Source: Granulicella paludicola
GTDB taxonomy: Bacteria > Acidobacteriota > Terriglobia > Terriglobales > Acidobacteriaceae
Length of the DNA: 64,000 nt
Direction: 5' to 3'
Assembly (NCBI RefSeq): GCF_025685545.1
Contig: NZ_JAGSYC010000018.1
Coordinates: forward strand, 62,001 to 126,000
Shown: positions 52,964 to 63,597 of the stretch, in pieces
How positions within the stretch are numbered: the first letter of the stretch is position 1
How the letters are laid out: each line of letters opens with the position of its first letter
Position numbers and translations under genes: made by a program
Notes under the pieces: model-generated
What the model saw: the letters and a program-made list of their open reading frames with translations, nothing else
What the model was told of the DNA's origin: nothing
Databases searched by the model: none

Positions 52964-55900
52964 CGCCGACTGTTCTCTAGTTGCCATCTCAAAGTCCTTT
53001 CTTTTCCACCCGGATCATGGAAAGGGATACTGCATGTACCTGACGGGCAGGTTATGTTGTGGACATTTATGTCGCGCGTTGCGAGTCCAAGCTGCCTTTG
53101 AAAGACATTCACGTTGTCAATCACCCCACCTGGCCCCGTGTCGCGCGGGTTGTACACCGGGAATTTGTGGTCGATCTCGTGCGAAACGCCCAACCCTAAA
53201 GAGAATGCGGCCATTGCCTGCTTGTCGCTCTGTCCTGCCGCATTTGCATAATCTGCGAAGTCGATCCGTACGTTGTATGTTGTTTGACCTGAGTTTGCGT
53301 TCATGGACCCGGCGTCACTGTCCATGAAATTGAGCTTTGGATCATTTGAGTAATCAGCAAGCTTGAACACATTAGCCTGGCTATCAATGGCTGAAGTGAT
53401 TTGATCGCGGAGTCCCGCCGATCCGCCGTTCGCAGTTTCGTCTTTGTCGTAGCCCAACTGACCATTCTTGTCGAAGGCAATACTGCTGAGACCAGTCTTC
53501 TGCTGGAGGTCTTTGGCTATAGCGCTCATTTGGGCGTTCGTCAGCTTGTGGTTAGGGTCATCTGTGTTCTCGACAATCTCGCCAGTTGGATCGATGTAGC
53601 GCAGCGGATTGTTCCGTGCGTAGGCATACAGATTCCACGATTGAGGATCACTGGTATGCGTATCGTTTACGAAATCATCGGGTGACATCATTCGTCCCAT
53701 ATTCGAACCGTAGTACCTGGCTCCGAAGTAGTCGAGCCCAGATTCCGCGTCTCTTTCTTTGCCGGTGAACTTGTATGGATCTTGGTCGCTTCCATTGAAA
53801 GACTGTCCAAAGGGAGCGTAGTCTACACTGCTTAAAAGGTTACCCTGATAGTCCAACTGACCGATTTCGGTTCCGAGGTGATCCAACATTCGATAAACAG
53901 GTTGACCTGATCCAGTGACCTCGGCGATAAGCCCATTGGGTCCGCTGATTAAATCAGTCCACTGACCCCCAGAGTATCGTGCGACAGGTTTACCACTGAA
54001 TTCGAAATAACCCGTGGCATTTGAACCTGATTTCGCGATGCGGTCGCCTGACGGCAAATAAGTATAGGTTATCCCATTCAGCATTACGATCTGCTCGTTC
54101 GCGTCGTATGCCATCGAGTTGCTCAAACCATCACTCAATAAGTTCCCTGCAGCATCGTAAGAATAACCATACAACTGGTTTGATGCAGTGTAGGTCGTAG
54201 TGAATCCGAAGTTTCCACTCTGCTCAATATTGCCGAACGAATCATATGAATAGATTTCATTCAAACCGCCGCTTACTCCTACATCCTGAGCACTCGTCAG
54301 TCGGTTTAGGGAATCATAGCCGAACTGCCGATTGGTTCCCAGAACTTGATCTGTTGTCTGACTCAAGTTGCCATTGGGCGTCCATGTGTAGCCGCGTCCC
54401 CAGTAAACTCCACCACTGAGCGGATTCACATAGGAAAGCCCGCTAGGTTGAAGACGATTGTTGTAGCTGGCATTGAATTGGACTCCATTCCCAAAACTCG
54501 CCCCCGTGACATGATTGGCTGCATCGTAGCTGCTCACAGTCAGATAGGCTAAAGGAGTTGTGGGTGCATTAGACCAACCTGTTGAATTGACGGATGACAA
54601 GCGCCCTGCGCTATCGAGTGTTTGCGAGATCATCCTACCATCGGGATATGTTAATGAAAGAAGATCACCCGCTAAATCATAAGTAGCTGATATTGGTATC
54701 CAACCCATTTGCGGTGTAGACGGCACCACATCATATTGCTCAACCACGCGGCCCATCGCATCATATGAGTACACAACACCAGCGCCTTGTTCATTTGATT
54801 GAATGGACATTCGACCGACAGAATTTTGAGAATTCAACCCCAGATTGTTAAGGGGTGTTCCGCTCTCGTTGAACCCGTCGTACCCAAAAGCGGCAATCGG
54901 GCTTCCGTCACTGTATGTCTTGCTAGCCAAACGGTTGAGGGCATCATATGAATAGGCAGTGCTTATGCCGCGAGCATCAGTTTTATAGCTGAGGTTTCCA
55001 TTCGCGTCGTATCCGTTATCGCAGGATCCCGAGCCAACAGAACCACCGCTCCACTGCCCGTAGCAGATTGTTCCAGTCTCTGGATTCTGAGATGTGAGGA
55101 GATGTGACAACGAATCATAGGTAAAGCTTCTATTCCTTGCAATATCGCTCCCGGCGTTTCCGAATTGATTCACCTGGAGCAAATTGCTTAAGGCATCGTA
55201 GGAATAGGCAGTCAGCAGGCCTGTTGTTGAAGGCGCTGGACGGCAAGCTGCTCCGCATGGCCGGATTGAAGCTCGCGCAACATTCGCCGAAACACTTGAA
55301 TAGCTGGCATTCTCTAGCACCTGAACTGTGCGACCGAAAGCGTCATTCGCGATCTGCCAGCTATTACCGGCCTCGTCCGAGTAATCGACCCACGAGAAGT
55401 TCGACTTGCTACCGAGAGGTTTGCAGACTTCCTGACCACTCGTCGGATTGTTGTCATAACACCATTGTTGGATCGTTAGATCGGGATTCTGCTTCTGTGT
55501 TTTTCTTCCCAGAGCATCGTAGCTGTATACGGTGTTGACAGGAGTTGCACCCGAGCTATAAGGATTGGTTACAGATGCAACCTGCCCGAGCCCGGTAAAA
55601 GTGGTATCTACCTCAATCGCACCATTCGCGGTATTTGAATTTAGTACGTGCCCCATTGAATCAGCTGTGGTGATCGTGACAATAGTTGGCTCGGAATTAT
55701 CCGTGCTTGCAAGCTTGGTAGACGTGACGGCCAGTGCCGGGTCGTTGTAATTAAAATCCGTTTTCCCTTGGTCAGGAAAATCGACCTCGGTAAGTCTATT
55801 CAGAGGGTCATTATATAAATAAGAGGTTGTTTGCTTGTTGGCATCCGTACTTGACGATATCTGGCCTGTAGTGTACTTATATTTGGCTGTCCTCTGGTGG

Positions 55901-58380
55901 CCTAAGGGATCTGTTACTGATGTAAGATAGGCGTTCGAGTTTCCTGCTGAGTTACTACCTGAGGGTGAGTCCGTGTAGCTATACGTCGTCGTGTGATTGC
56001 TACCATTTACGTCAGCGCAAGCCGCGTTGCCGCAGGCATCTGTGATCGAGCTAATCTTTCCGGTTTCATCGTAAGCAATGGTCGTCGTTGGGTTTCCACT
56101 AGAACATGTCGCAGAGCCAATGAAGCAATGCCGAACGATCTGTGTGATATTGCCCCGAGCCGCGGATCCCGTAGGTCCGTAGTTAACTTCATCATGATTA
56201 GTACTAGACAGTGAAACCGTATTTGGAGCTCCGACGGCAGCACAAAGTGCGGTTCCTCCATCGTAATAGTAGTCCGTCTCTCCAATCATACCGCCCTGAG
56301 CGCTACTCACAATTTCACAGGGCGCATCAAGTAAGCCAGAGAGCGGAGGGTTCACGGGTATACCTTGATTGGTAGCCGGATAGAGAAATGGGCTTGGTGT
56401 GAAGCTTTGATAGTTGTATGCGGTCTCTTGAGTAGGGGTTGGAAGTCCCGAAGTATCGCCAGGACTGACTCCGCTACCGCAAGAATTAGCATTCAAGAGT
56501 CCGTAGTCATAGTTCTTTTGGTCCGCCAGGATTGTAGGCCACGCCCACGTTGTAAAAGCGCCCGAAATCAGGCTGCCATTTTCAATGCTGATGCTACAGA
56601 AACGCTCTAGATTGTTAAACCATGTCTCTTTGACCGCCACGAGCGGTGTGTTCGACGTTGACGTATTGGAATAGGTATCAACTTCCGCCTCCAAGCGCGC
56701 GACTGGAGCAACCGAAAAGTTAGCTTGGTCTAGACGTGAGGTGACGAAATAAGAGCCGCCTGGGACATAGTTATAGACTGTTGCAAAGGACAAGCCTGTA
56801 ACGTTATCAGTTGTTATAACAGTGGTTGTTTTAGCGTCCCATGTAATCGAATATGCTGAAGGCCAATGAGTGGTGTAGTTGTAAGTTTGAGTCAGCGCAA
56901 CTGTTTTACCGTCATAGCTAACCGTACGCTGGGATAAGTTATAACTGCCTCTTCGATATGGACAGGTTGCCGAATTACCCCAGGAACCGCCATTTGCAAA
57001 TGGAGTAGGAACGAGCTGGTATTCCTCGTAATGGTCATCATCAAATGTGTTCCACTGGTATTGAACGTAACCACCGCCAGGATATGTTATTTGCTGCAAA
57101 TATCCTTCCGGGTTGTACTGGAACTCATAAGCTTGTTGGTTGGGCAACGTAATCATCGTAATGCCCTTGCCGACGCTAGGAAGCGGCCCAGAGCCGGATG
57201 CAATGCAGAAGCTGGTACTCGCGGGAACCGAGCTTATGTAGTTGACGTCTACGTTGATTGGCGTTAGTTGAGTGTTGCCAGGATCCCAGGTCATCGTGTA
57301 AGGCTGTGCATAACCCGATACCGAGACGGTGTCCCCGGTTGAGCCGAAGCCGTTGATGTATAAGGCAGTCCTTCCAACATCGTCTGTAAGCGTGAATTGC
57401 TGATGTGCAGCGGTCGTATCCGCTAGCGTGAGCCTATTTCCATTTTTATCTTCTACGTATGTTGGATAATAGATCCAGCCATTATTTATGGGATCGGGGT
57501 GCGGGTTCGAATAATCAAAGGCGTAAATTGTCCCATGAGGATCAGATACACGAGCGGTCATCCCCGGAGCATTGTCGTTGAATGACACTGCGCTTGGGCC
57601 AGCCATCGTAGGACTGAGCGTCATTAGGTACCCGTCCGGTTGGTCGTACCTCTGCGAATTAAGATTTCCGCCACCGCTGCAATTAATTGCTGCGCTATTC
57701 GAGCCACCCACGATGCCGAGAACACTACTATGGCTCCCGCCCGCCGGATCATTGAAATTGAATCCCGAATAGTAATAACAATATGCTGGCACGGGTCCAC
57801 TATCAGAGTTACCGATATTATCCATGTAACGTTCGCCTAGTTCCACGGACAAGGTAGGGAGCGTATACGACCATCCGTATTTCCGGGTCAGCGACTGGTT
57901 ATTCGTATATGCGAGTTGAGTAACGCCACTCGGAAAGGTCTCTGAGTACATACGAGAAGAGTTACTCGAACTATACTGAATTGAAAATGGCATCTGAGTG
58001 CCACGATTGGCCGGGAGAGGAATTGGGATGTTGATTGTCACCGTGCCATCAGCGGGATTCACAGTCTCATTTAGGAGACCTTCATAGGAGTGACCCACTC
58101 CTAGAGTTGGAATAGCGGGCGCATTTCCTATATTAGTTTCGGGTTGCTGTCCCCAAAGAAGGGACGGAGAACGCAGCATTAGCGCCAGAGTGGCCACGCG
58201 AACAACACTAAGTACAACTGAGTAGCTGCTTACTCTAAGCCATGCCAAAAAGGGAGGGGAACAGAGTCGCAAGATGATTCTGCTAGCGGAAATTCCATCT
58301 TCCCACCTGAAGGTCTTCGCGTGACTTGTTTTTAACGGGCTCAACAGCATTGCCAAGAAAGAGGGTCTAACACGACGCAT
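52960..58380 (-). CDS. RHS repeat protein with C-terminal HExxH metallopeptidase-like tip
   Basis: A protein of about 1806 residues. A long hydrophobic leader precedes the mature start near QQPETNIG. YD repeats fill most of it (YDALNRLASKTYSDGSPI, YDSLNRLTSAQDVG). The conserved core (KFTGKERDAESGLDYFGARY, then YGSNMGRMMSPDD) starts near residue 1536. The variable tip (from DPTGE on) has GVSHEIDHKF, an HExxH zinc-peptidase motif at about 1734-1738. ATG 58380 fits GGAGAGCTTC upstream; the open frame extends to 58401. No VgrG, PAAR or secretion gene is nearby, so the export route is open. Confidence 0.88.
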   Translation of the reverse strand: MRRVRPSFLAMLLSPLKTSHAKTFRWEDGISASRIILRLCSPPFLAWLRVSSYSVVLSVVRVATLALMLRSPSLLWGQQPETNIGNAPAIPTLGVGHSYEGLLNETVNPADGTVTINIPIPLPANRGTQMPFSIQYSSSNSSRMYSETFPSGVTQLAYTNNQSLTRKYGWSYTLPTLSVELGERYMDNIGNSDSGPVPAYCYYYSGFNFNDPAGGSHSSVLGIVGGSNSAAINCSGGGNLNSQRYDQPDGYLMTLSPTMAGPSAVSFNDNAPGMTARVSDPHGTIYAFDYSNPHPDPINNGWIYYPTYVEDKNGNRLTLADTTAAHQQFTLTDDVGRTALYINGFGSTGDTVSVSGYAQPYTMTWDPGNTQLTPINVDVNYISSVPASTSFCIASGSGPLPSVGKGITMITLPNQQAYEFQYNPEGYLQQITYPGGGYVQYQWNTFDDDHYEEYQLVPTPFANGGSWGNSATCPYRRGSYNLSQRTVSYDGKTVALTQTYNYTTHWPSAYSITWDAKTTTVITTDNVTGLSFATVYNYVPGGSYFVTSRLDQANFSVAPVARLEAEVDTYSNTSTSNTPLVAVKETWFNNLERFCSISIENGSLISGAFTTWAWPTILADQKNYDYGLLNANSCGSGVSPGDTSGLPTPTQETAYNYQSFTPSPFLYPATNQGIPVNPPLSGLLDAPCEIVSSAQGGMIGETDYYYDGGTALCAAVGAPNTVSLSSTNHDEVNYGPTGSAARGNITQIVRHCFIGSATCSSGNPTTTIAYDETGKISSITDACGNAACADVNGSNHTTTYSYTDSPSGSNSAGNSNAYLTSVTDPLGHQRTAKYKYTTGQISSSTDANKQTTSYLYNDPLNRLTEVDFPDQGKTDFNYNDPALAVTSTKLASTDNSEPTIVTITTADSMGHVLNSNTANGAIEVDTTFTGLGQVASVTNPYSSGATPVNTVYSYDALGRKTQKQNPDLTIQQWCYDNNPTSGQEVCKPLGSKSNFSWVDYSDEAGNSWQIANDAFGRTVQVLENASYSSVSANVARASIRPCGAACRPAPSTTGLLTAYSYDALSNLLQVNQFGNAGSDIARNRSFTYDSLSHLLTSQNPETGTICYGQWSGGSVGSGSCDNGYDANGNLSYKTDARGISTAYSYDALNRLASKTYSDGSPIAAFGYDGFNESGTPLNNLGLNSQNSVGRMSIQSNEQGAGVVYSYDAMGRVVEQYDVVPSTPQMGWIPISATYDLAGDLLSLTYPDGRMISQTLDSAGRLSSVNSTGWSNAPTTPLAYLTVSSYDAANHVTGASFGNGVQFNASYNNRLQPSGLSYVNPLSGGVYWGRGYTWTPNGNLSQTTDQVLGTNRQFGYDSLNRLTSAQDVGVSGGLNEIYSYDSFGNIEQSGNFGFTTTYTASNQLYGYSYDAAGNLLSDGLSNSMAYDANEQIVMLNGITYTYLPSGDRIAKSGSNATGYFEFSGKPVARYSGGQWTDLISGPNGLIAEVTGSGQPVYRMLDHLGTEIGQLDYQGNLLSSVDYAPFGQSFNGSDQDPYKFTGKERDAESGLDYFGARYYGSNMGRMMSPDDFVNDTHTSDPQSWNLYAYARNNPLRYIDPTGEIVENTDDPNHKLTNAQMSAIAKDLQQKTGLSSIAFDKNGQLGYDKDETANGGSAGLRDQITSAIDSQANVFKLADYSNDPKLNFMDSDAGSMNANSGQTTYNVRIDFADYANAAGQSDKQAMAAFSLGLGVSHEIDHKFPVYNPRDTGPGGVIDNVNVFQRQLGLATRDINVHNITCPSGTCSIPFHDPGGKERTLRWQLENSRR

Positions 58381-59304
58381 GAAGCTCTCCGGTGCAAGCA
58401 ATCGACTTGAGGAACGTCTGACTATCTCGCGTCAGCCTCTTTGTTGTCAATGCCTTTTATTTTAATCGGATCAATTCATGCGGTCCGGCGGGAATTCTTA
58501 ATCTGAAGCAAGCGTCCATGCCTTTTTGTGAGGGAGTCGTCTTGTTGACCTTCATAAGAGCGCTTAAGCAGCTTTATGACTCAACATCGCCATGGCATCT
58601 AAGACCTGTGATTGGGGGGGGGGGGGGGGGGGAGGGGAATTAAGGGTGACGCATTGTTGAAGCGATGCTGCTGTGTCCAGGTGCGTACTGAACCGCCTTC
58701 AGTTGTACCTGCCCAGACAACCTTTACCTCACAAATGAAGTACAAAGCCCCTCCCCAAACGTGTAGGGCTGCCTTGGTATGCCCTCAACCGAGGGCGGCC
58801 CATTCGCTTGAGTTCAGGTGTCGTGCTCTCTTCAAACGCCGTCTTTACTCGTCCTTCTCCTTCATCTTCCAGAAATCACACGACGTTCCTGCTCGGATCT
58901 TGGCACAGAGGTCATCTATTGAGTGTTGCTGGCACCATCACCTGAAACACAGCGATCACCTTCTCCGCACATCTTTCAAAAGAACATCTAGTTGCCATAA
59001 AAGTTCTCATTTTGAACTGGTCAGGTCTCTGTCTGGCTAGGAAACCATGTGCGCAATCCCGAGAATCGGTCAAATTAGGGATCACGTCGCCAGCTTCGAT
59101 CCCCTATCGAGCGATCTAAGGCCCGTAATTTGTGTCCGTTTTGTATAAGTGACCTGCGGGATAAGCTGTTTGGCCTTTAGGGCTCCTATAACGTGTGTGA
59201 GTTACAGATTGTGCGTAGATCGACCCAGTACGCATGGAACCGCAGCCGTGTTCGTCGGCCTTCTAGTCTGCGGATGATTTTCCCATCGCTCATTCATTTA
59301 GCGT
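58381..59304. other. Non-coding interval between the RHS and helicase genes
   Basis: No convincing gene is found. A plus-strand frame (58612-59040) begins inside the G run and has no ribosome-binding site. The GC content is low for this genome. It contains a run of 19 G (58614-58632) about 230 bases upstream of the RHS start and must hold the RHS promoter, if there is a local one. Confidence 0.6.
58614..58632. repeat. Run of 19 G upstream of the RHS gene
   Basis: An unbroken tract of 19 G on the plus strand (C on the RHS sense strand), then AGGGGAA. Such tracts change length during replication and could modulate expression of the RHS gene. An assembly or sequencing artefact is also possible. 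Confidence 0.85.
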
Positions 59305-62300
59305 CTAACGCCAGCGACTGCTCTGCTTACAAGGCATACAGATCCGTCCATATCCACCTCCGCCGCCTGCGAGGCTCTTGTCAAAAAATGCACTCTGGTC
59401 CTTCACCTTCAGGCACTTACTGCACTCCTTAGCTGTTCGATTCTGAAGTGCCTCGACTGTAGAACTGATTGCATCCAAAGACACCGCTCTCGCCTGAACA
59501 TCGGCGGACCTGACTAGCTTATCCAAGCGCTCCGACAATGTGACTACAGGATCTTCACCCAAGTTGAATCTGTTCAGGCGCAGAAACTTGTACCCATAAC
59601 CTTCCAAGGTCTTCTGGCGCTCCACATCAGCCTCGGACATGTACTGATCATAGTTACCTGCGTGAATCATCTCGTGATCACCAAAGTGGAATTCAAACCC
59701 GTCATACTCAATGATGATTTGAACGGTCCGTCCTGATTTCGTAGGCACCAAGAGCAGGAAGTCTGTCTTCCAGGCCGGATGGGTGTACGTTGGGTCCAAC
59801 TGTCGCAAATACTCTCCGATGGGAAACTGTGCACGCAACTCAATAGAATCGCCGTGATTTTGAAAAAGACGTGTGGACTTCAGCCACTCCAACACCTGAC
59901 GTTCCATCGGTGAACTGCTATCTGTTTCGGACGCGGTTGCGATGCCCTTTTGCGTCAATATGGAGTGGTAGTGATGCAGGACTCGTCCAATACTCCCTTT
60001 GTACTGCTCCATCGGCTTGGAAAGCACAAAGCAAATCTTCTCCTGGGCTCGGCTGAAACCCACGTTCAAACGTTGCATTCGCAGTTTGTCCTCGACTTGG
60101 GCATCAGCCTCTTCTAGCGATGGTGGGAAGATCCAACTCAGCCGATCACTATGCTCAGAGGCGACAAGACTATAAAAAATAATGCCGCGTTCCTCTCCTT
60201 GGCATGAATCAAACGTCATAACCTTCAGGCGGAGTTTCGACTCGAAATCAGAACCTTGCACATCGGAGGAGAACAGCTTCTGCAGTTCGATTTGTTGCTG
60301 ACGAAAAGGAGTGATGACACCCACAGACCTTGGCTTTTCGTCGGCTAGTAGCAGCCGTAGGCGGCTGAGGATGTACTGCCCTTCCGCCTTGTTTGTATTC
60401 TCTTTTTCTGCCTCCGCTTGTACTTCGGCAAACTCGATCACTTCCTCGATCGCACGACCACGGATCTTTACTGCCTGTAGAGTACCGCCATAGAAATACT
60501 GCGAAGAGAATGAGATGAGTTCAAGATACCCACGGAAGTGCTTGCGAAGCATAGTCTTGTAGTTTGCACACGACTCCACAAACTCAAGCACAGATCGTTT
60601 CACGTCGAACATTGCGAGGCGCTGCAACTTGCTTGCATCGCTTGACACCTTCTTGCGAAACAGTTTTTCAAGATCGCTTCTGCACTGCTGATTCAGCTCA
60701 TTGCTGGCCTGTGATGACTTCACATTTGAGAACTGCTTGGCATCGCCAAGAACCACCACCTTTTTGGCGCGCAGTATTGCAGGCAGCGCCTGTGCAATCG
60801 AGACCTGCGATGCTTCATCGATCACCACGATGTCAAATAATCCAGGCATCAGAGGCATATACTCTGCGAATTCACGAATCGATGCGATGATGACCGGGAA
60901 CGCAGAACGCAAAAGATCAAAGCGATCCTCCGGAAATTTCTGCCGAGCCTTGATAACGGCGCCAAGTGCCTTGGCCTCCGCGCGATGCTGCTGTACGAAG
61001 CTCAGAAAGCGTCCGTCAATCTCGTTCGCCATCCGCGTTGAATACAATTGCTCAATTTTTGTTCGGCTACCTACAAAATCCATTTCGGGCACGCTGCTGA
61101 ATTCGGCGGTCAATCCCTGGAACGACGACGCGTAACTAATCGTTTTTAGCAGGAACGTGGCGTAGGCCTCCCTTGTGTGGAAACGGGACAGTTCAAAAAT
61201 CATCCCCTTAGCTTCCCGACCCGAAAAAAGTGTATTGAACTCGCGCAATGGCAATGCAAGCGCCCCTATGCCAACACCGCCGTCTTGGCTGAGCAGAATT
61301 TCAACAACCTGATCTGGATCCTGTTTGGCAGCTTTGCAGCGGGCTGCAATCTGAGTGAGAGCGAGTTCCGCCTGCTGCAGAGTGCGCAGATCACCTGGGA
61401 ACTTCAAGGTGTGTTTCAGCAGAAACTCAGAGTGGATTCGCTGGGTCAGGCGGTCCAGATCTTTCTTTCGGAACATGTATCCGATTAGCGGACGCCTGAG
61501 TCTCTCTATCTCAGTTGTACTTGCTTTCAGCCGTGTCGCATCTTCAATGGACAGATGCTGGAATTCGCGAATGGAAGAGCAGTCGATCTCACTGCAGAGC
61601 TTGGCGGCATACTCGAAGGGTTCAGCACAGCGAATGATCTGCTTCAAGTCAGCCGTTTCGATATCTTCTAGCAAATTACAGATCTGCTGTTCTGCATCAG
61701 CAGGGATATGGCTAAGGCAATTGGCTAGAGACCTCTTATTGGTAGCTGGAAGAGCTGAACGGATTTGAGATGTCACCCCTGGTGAGAGGTCCTCCAATGA
61801 TCTCTCCTGCGCCTGAAGATCCCGAATCACTTTGAGCTCAATCTTCGACAGTGTGGTGGCTGTCTGATTCAGTTCCCCTTTGAGCTCAGACAAAGTAGTT
61901 TCGAGCTCACTCTTGATCGCTCCCTCTCGTGTCCTGGCTGCTCGGTTGAAATCCATGATCTGCTGGACGGTTGCTCCCTGAAGCAGAGTTCGGAAGTTAT
62001 TGCCCTCTTTGCCTAAACGGAGGATTGGATTTGGGAAGTCGAGTCCGGATGGGCGAACTCCTGCGAGTGTCTGCTCTAGCTTGTCCTCAACTACGTCTAG
62101 CGCCTCCTTCTTGTCGGAAAGGATGAGTACGCTCTTCTTAGAAAGGATGGCGTCGAATGCTATTGCAGAGATCGTGTGCGACTTGCCAGTACCAGGAGGA
62201 CCTTCCACCAGCACGAATCGACACTCTGGCTGTTTGAGCGCTGCAATGATCTTGGCTTGCTCTTCGTTGATTGGGATGGGAGAGGACTGGACCATCCGCT

Positions 62301-63597
62301 CCGATATGCCCTTCAAATCCCATTCGTCGCTGATCTTACGGTCTACAGACTGGGGATCATCGAGAATGATGGATTTCACCATTCCTTCGAAGAGATCCAA
62401 CACTGGTCCGCCCGCACCACGAGCGGCTGTCAGCAGTTCCTCATAGTCATTCAGTAGGGATTCATCGCTCTTGTCGTAAACGGCAAGGTGGAGAGAACTT
62501 TCCAAACTATATAGAGGACTCTCGGCCGCAGTTCCTTGCTCATGGCTGATTTCGAACTCCGGTGGCAGCCGTAAGGCCGAGAGCACCTGAGTTGTGGGTA
62601 CGTGAAGCAGGTTCATCAGCGTCTGCTCTCCAACAGCGTGCAGAATACGCTCACTGATCGGTGATGACGAATCACTACGACTACTAGTTTCCTGAAGAAC
62701 AAAATCGACAGCACGCTTATAAACCAGAACCTGTGGTTTCAAAGAAATTCTGAACTTCGTGGTCTCCTCGTCCATCTCGACGCTTAGCGGGATGTAAAAG
62801 AGCGGAAACGTATTCTTCTGAAAACGCAGAACTCCAAGGTACAGATAAATATCCAGATTCTCGCGCGATTTGGAGGCAGCGACCAGCTGCTTTACATCAA
62901 CATATGCGTCAGCGGTCGCAAAGGTTTCGAAGTAATCTACGAGTACCGTAGAGGAGTGCTCGCGCGTGAAGAGACGCGTCATCACCTCCCACAAGGCTTC
63001 AGTATTTCTTGTGGAGGCCATCGTGTAGAGGGCAGTGGACAAGTCGTCATTCAGTGGCTGCAACAGGATGTTGGTCAGCTCACCTTCGAGGTCATAGGTT
63101 GCTTCGAGAAGGGATTGCGCGTCCCGCCTTAGAACAGGATCTAGGACGCTCAGTAGCGGATGAACGATGCGTTCGCAGATTTCGTTGGCCGCTGTCCGAA
63201 ACATCTCCATGACCCAGCCGTCAGCGTATTCAGACTCTGCAATCGTTGATTCGGCACAGCCGACGACCTGCTGACGGACTAGTGCGTAAGATTCGGAGGG
63301 TATGGCCTGGACGCTTCGCACAACAGAGTCACGGAACCGGTCTGAGAGTGTGGTGGTGAAGGCTCGCCGGCTGACGATCACTGGCTCAAGTTCCGAGGCC
63401 GGACTCTCAAGCGCCTTCCAGAACGCGTTATTCAGATGCGCATAACGTGAGAGGCTCAGGCCAACCCGGAGGCCACCCTCCCGCTGAAGTTGAAGCCGTC
63501 TGCCTGGCGTCTGCTGTTTCTTAAAGTCAGTTTCGAGATAGTTGAGGAAATAGCTTGAAACACTCTTGGCAAGATCGCGGATTGCGGAAGATTCCAT
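59305..63597 (-). CDS. Large SF1 helicase-nuclease with C-terminal zinc finger
   Basis: A protein of about 1430 residues. The N-terminal 440 residues are unrecognised. The SF1 (Upf1/DNA2-like) helicase has Walker A VEGPPGTGKSHT (about residue 466), a long coiled insert, Walker B VVIDEASQVSIAQAL (about 925), GDAKQFSNVKSSQA, LRKHFRG, GVITPFRQQQIELQKLF, and MTFDSCQGEERGIIF with RLNVGFSRAQEKICFVLSKP. A nuclease-like region (KTDFLLLVPTKSGRTVQIII, then EYDGFEFHFGD near 1295) recalls Vsr/DUF559-type PD-(D/E)xK. The end is a four-cysteine zinc finger (ECSKC...CMPCK). ATG 63597 starts the family-like region; the frame stays open to 63945. A phage-defence role is likely but inferred. Confidence 0.88.
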   Translation of the reverse strand: MESSAIRDLAKSVSSYFLNYLETDFKKQQTPGRRLQLQREGGLRVGLSLSRYAHLNNAFWKALESPASELEPVIVSRRAFTTTLSDRFRDSVVRSVQAIPSESYALVRQQVVGCAESTIAESEYADGWVMEMFRTAANEICERIVHPLLSVLDPVLRRDAQSLLEATYDLEGELTNILLQPLNDDLSTALYTMASTRNTEALWEVMTRLFTREHSSTVLVDYFETFATADAYVDVKQLVAASKSRENLDIYLYLGVLRFQKNTFPLFYIPLSVEMDEETTKFRISLKPQVLVYKRAVDFVLQETSSRSDSSSPISERILHAVGEQTLMNLLHVPTTQVLSALRLPPEFEISHEQGTAAESPLYSLESSLHLAVYDKSDESLLNDYEELLTAARGAGGPVLDLFEGMVKSIILDDPQSVDRKISDEWDLKGISERMVQSSPIPINEEQAKIIAALKQPECRFVLVEGPPGTGKSHTISAIAFDAILSKKSVLILSDKKEALDVVEDKLEQTLAGVRPSGLDFPNPILRLGKEGNNFRTLLQGATVQQIMDFNRAARTREGAIKSELETTLSELKGELNQTATTLSKIELKVIRDLQAQERSLEDLSPGVTSQIRSALPATNKRSLANCLSHIPADAEQQICNLLEDIETADLKQIIRCAEPFEYAAKLCSEIDCSSIREFQHLSIEDATRLKASTTEIERLRRPLIGYMFRKKDLDRLTQRIHSEFLLKHTLKFPGDLRTLQQAELALTQIAARCKAAKQDPDQVVEILLSQDGGVGIGALALPLREFNTLFSGREAKGMIFELSRFHTREAYATFLLKTISYASSFQGLTAEFSSVPEMDFVGSRTKIEQLYSTRMANEIDGRFLSFVQQHRAEAKALGAVIKARQKFPEDRFDLLRSAFPVIIASIREFAEYMPLMPGLFDIVVIDEASQVSIAQALPAILRAKKVVVLGDAKQFSNVKSSQASNELNQQCRSDLEKLFRKKVSSDASKLQRLAMFDVKRSVLEFVESCANYKTMLRKHFRGYLELISFSSQYFYGGTLQAVKIRGRAIEEVIEFAEVQAEAEKENTNKAEGQYILSRLRLLLADEKPRSVGVITPFRQQQIELQKLFSSDVQGSDFESKLRLKVMTFDSCQGEERGIIFYSLVASEHSDRLSWIFPPSLEEADAQVEDKLRMQRLNVGFSRAQEKICFVLSKPMEQYKGSIGRVLHHYHSILTQKGIATASETDSSSPMERQVLEWLKSTRLFQNHGDSIELRAQFPIGEYLRQLDPTYTHPAWKTDFLLLVPTKSGRTVQIIIEYDGFEFHFGDHEMIHAGNYDQYMSEADVERQKTLEGYGYKFLRLNRFNLGEDPVVTLSERLDKLVRSADVQARAVSLDAISSTVEALQNRTAKECSKCLKVKDQSAFFDKSLAGGGGGYGRICMPCKQSSRWR

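Noticed and set aside
58612-59040. 142-codon plus-strand frame
   Set aside because: Its first codons are the G run (poly-Gly), with no start signal and no recognisable domain.
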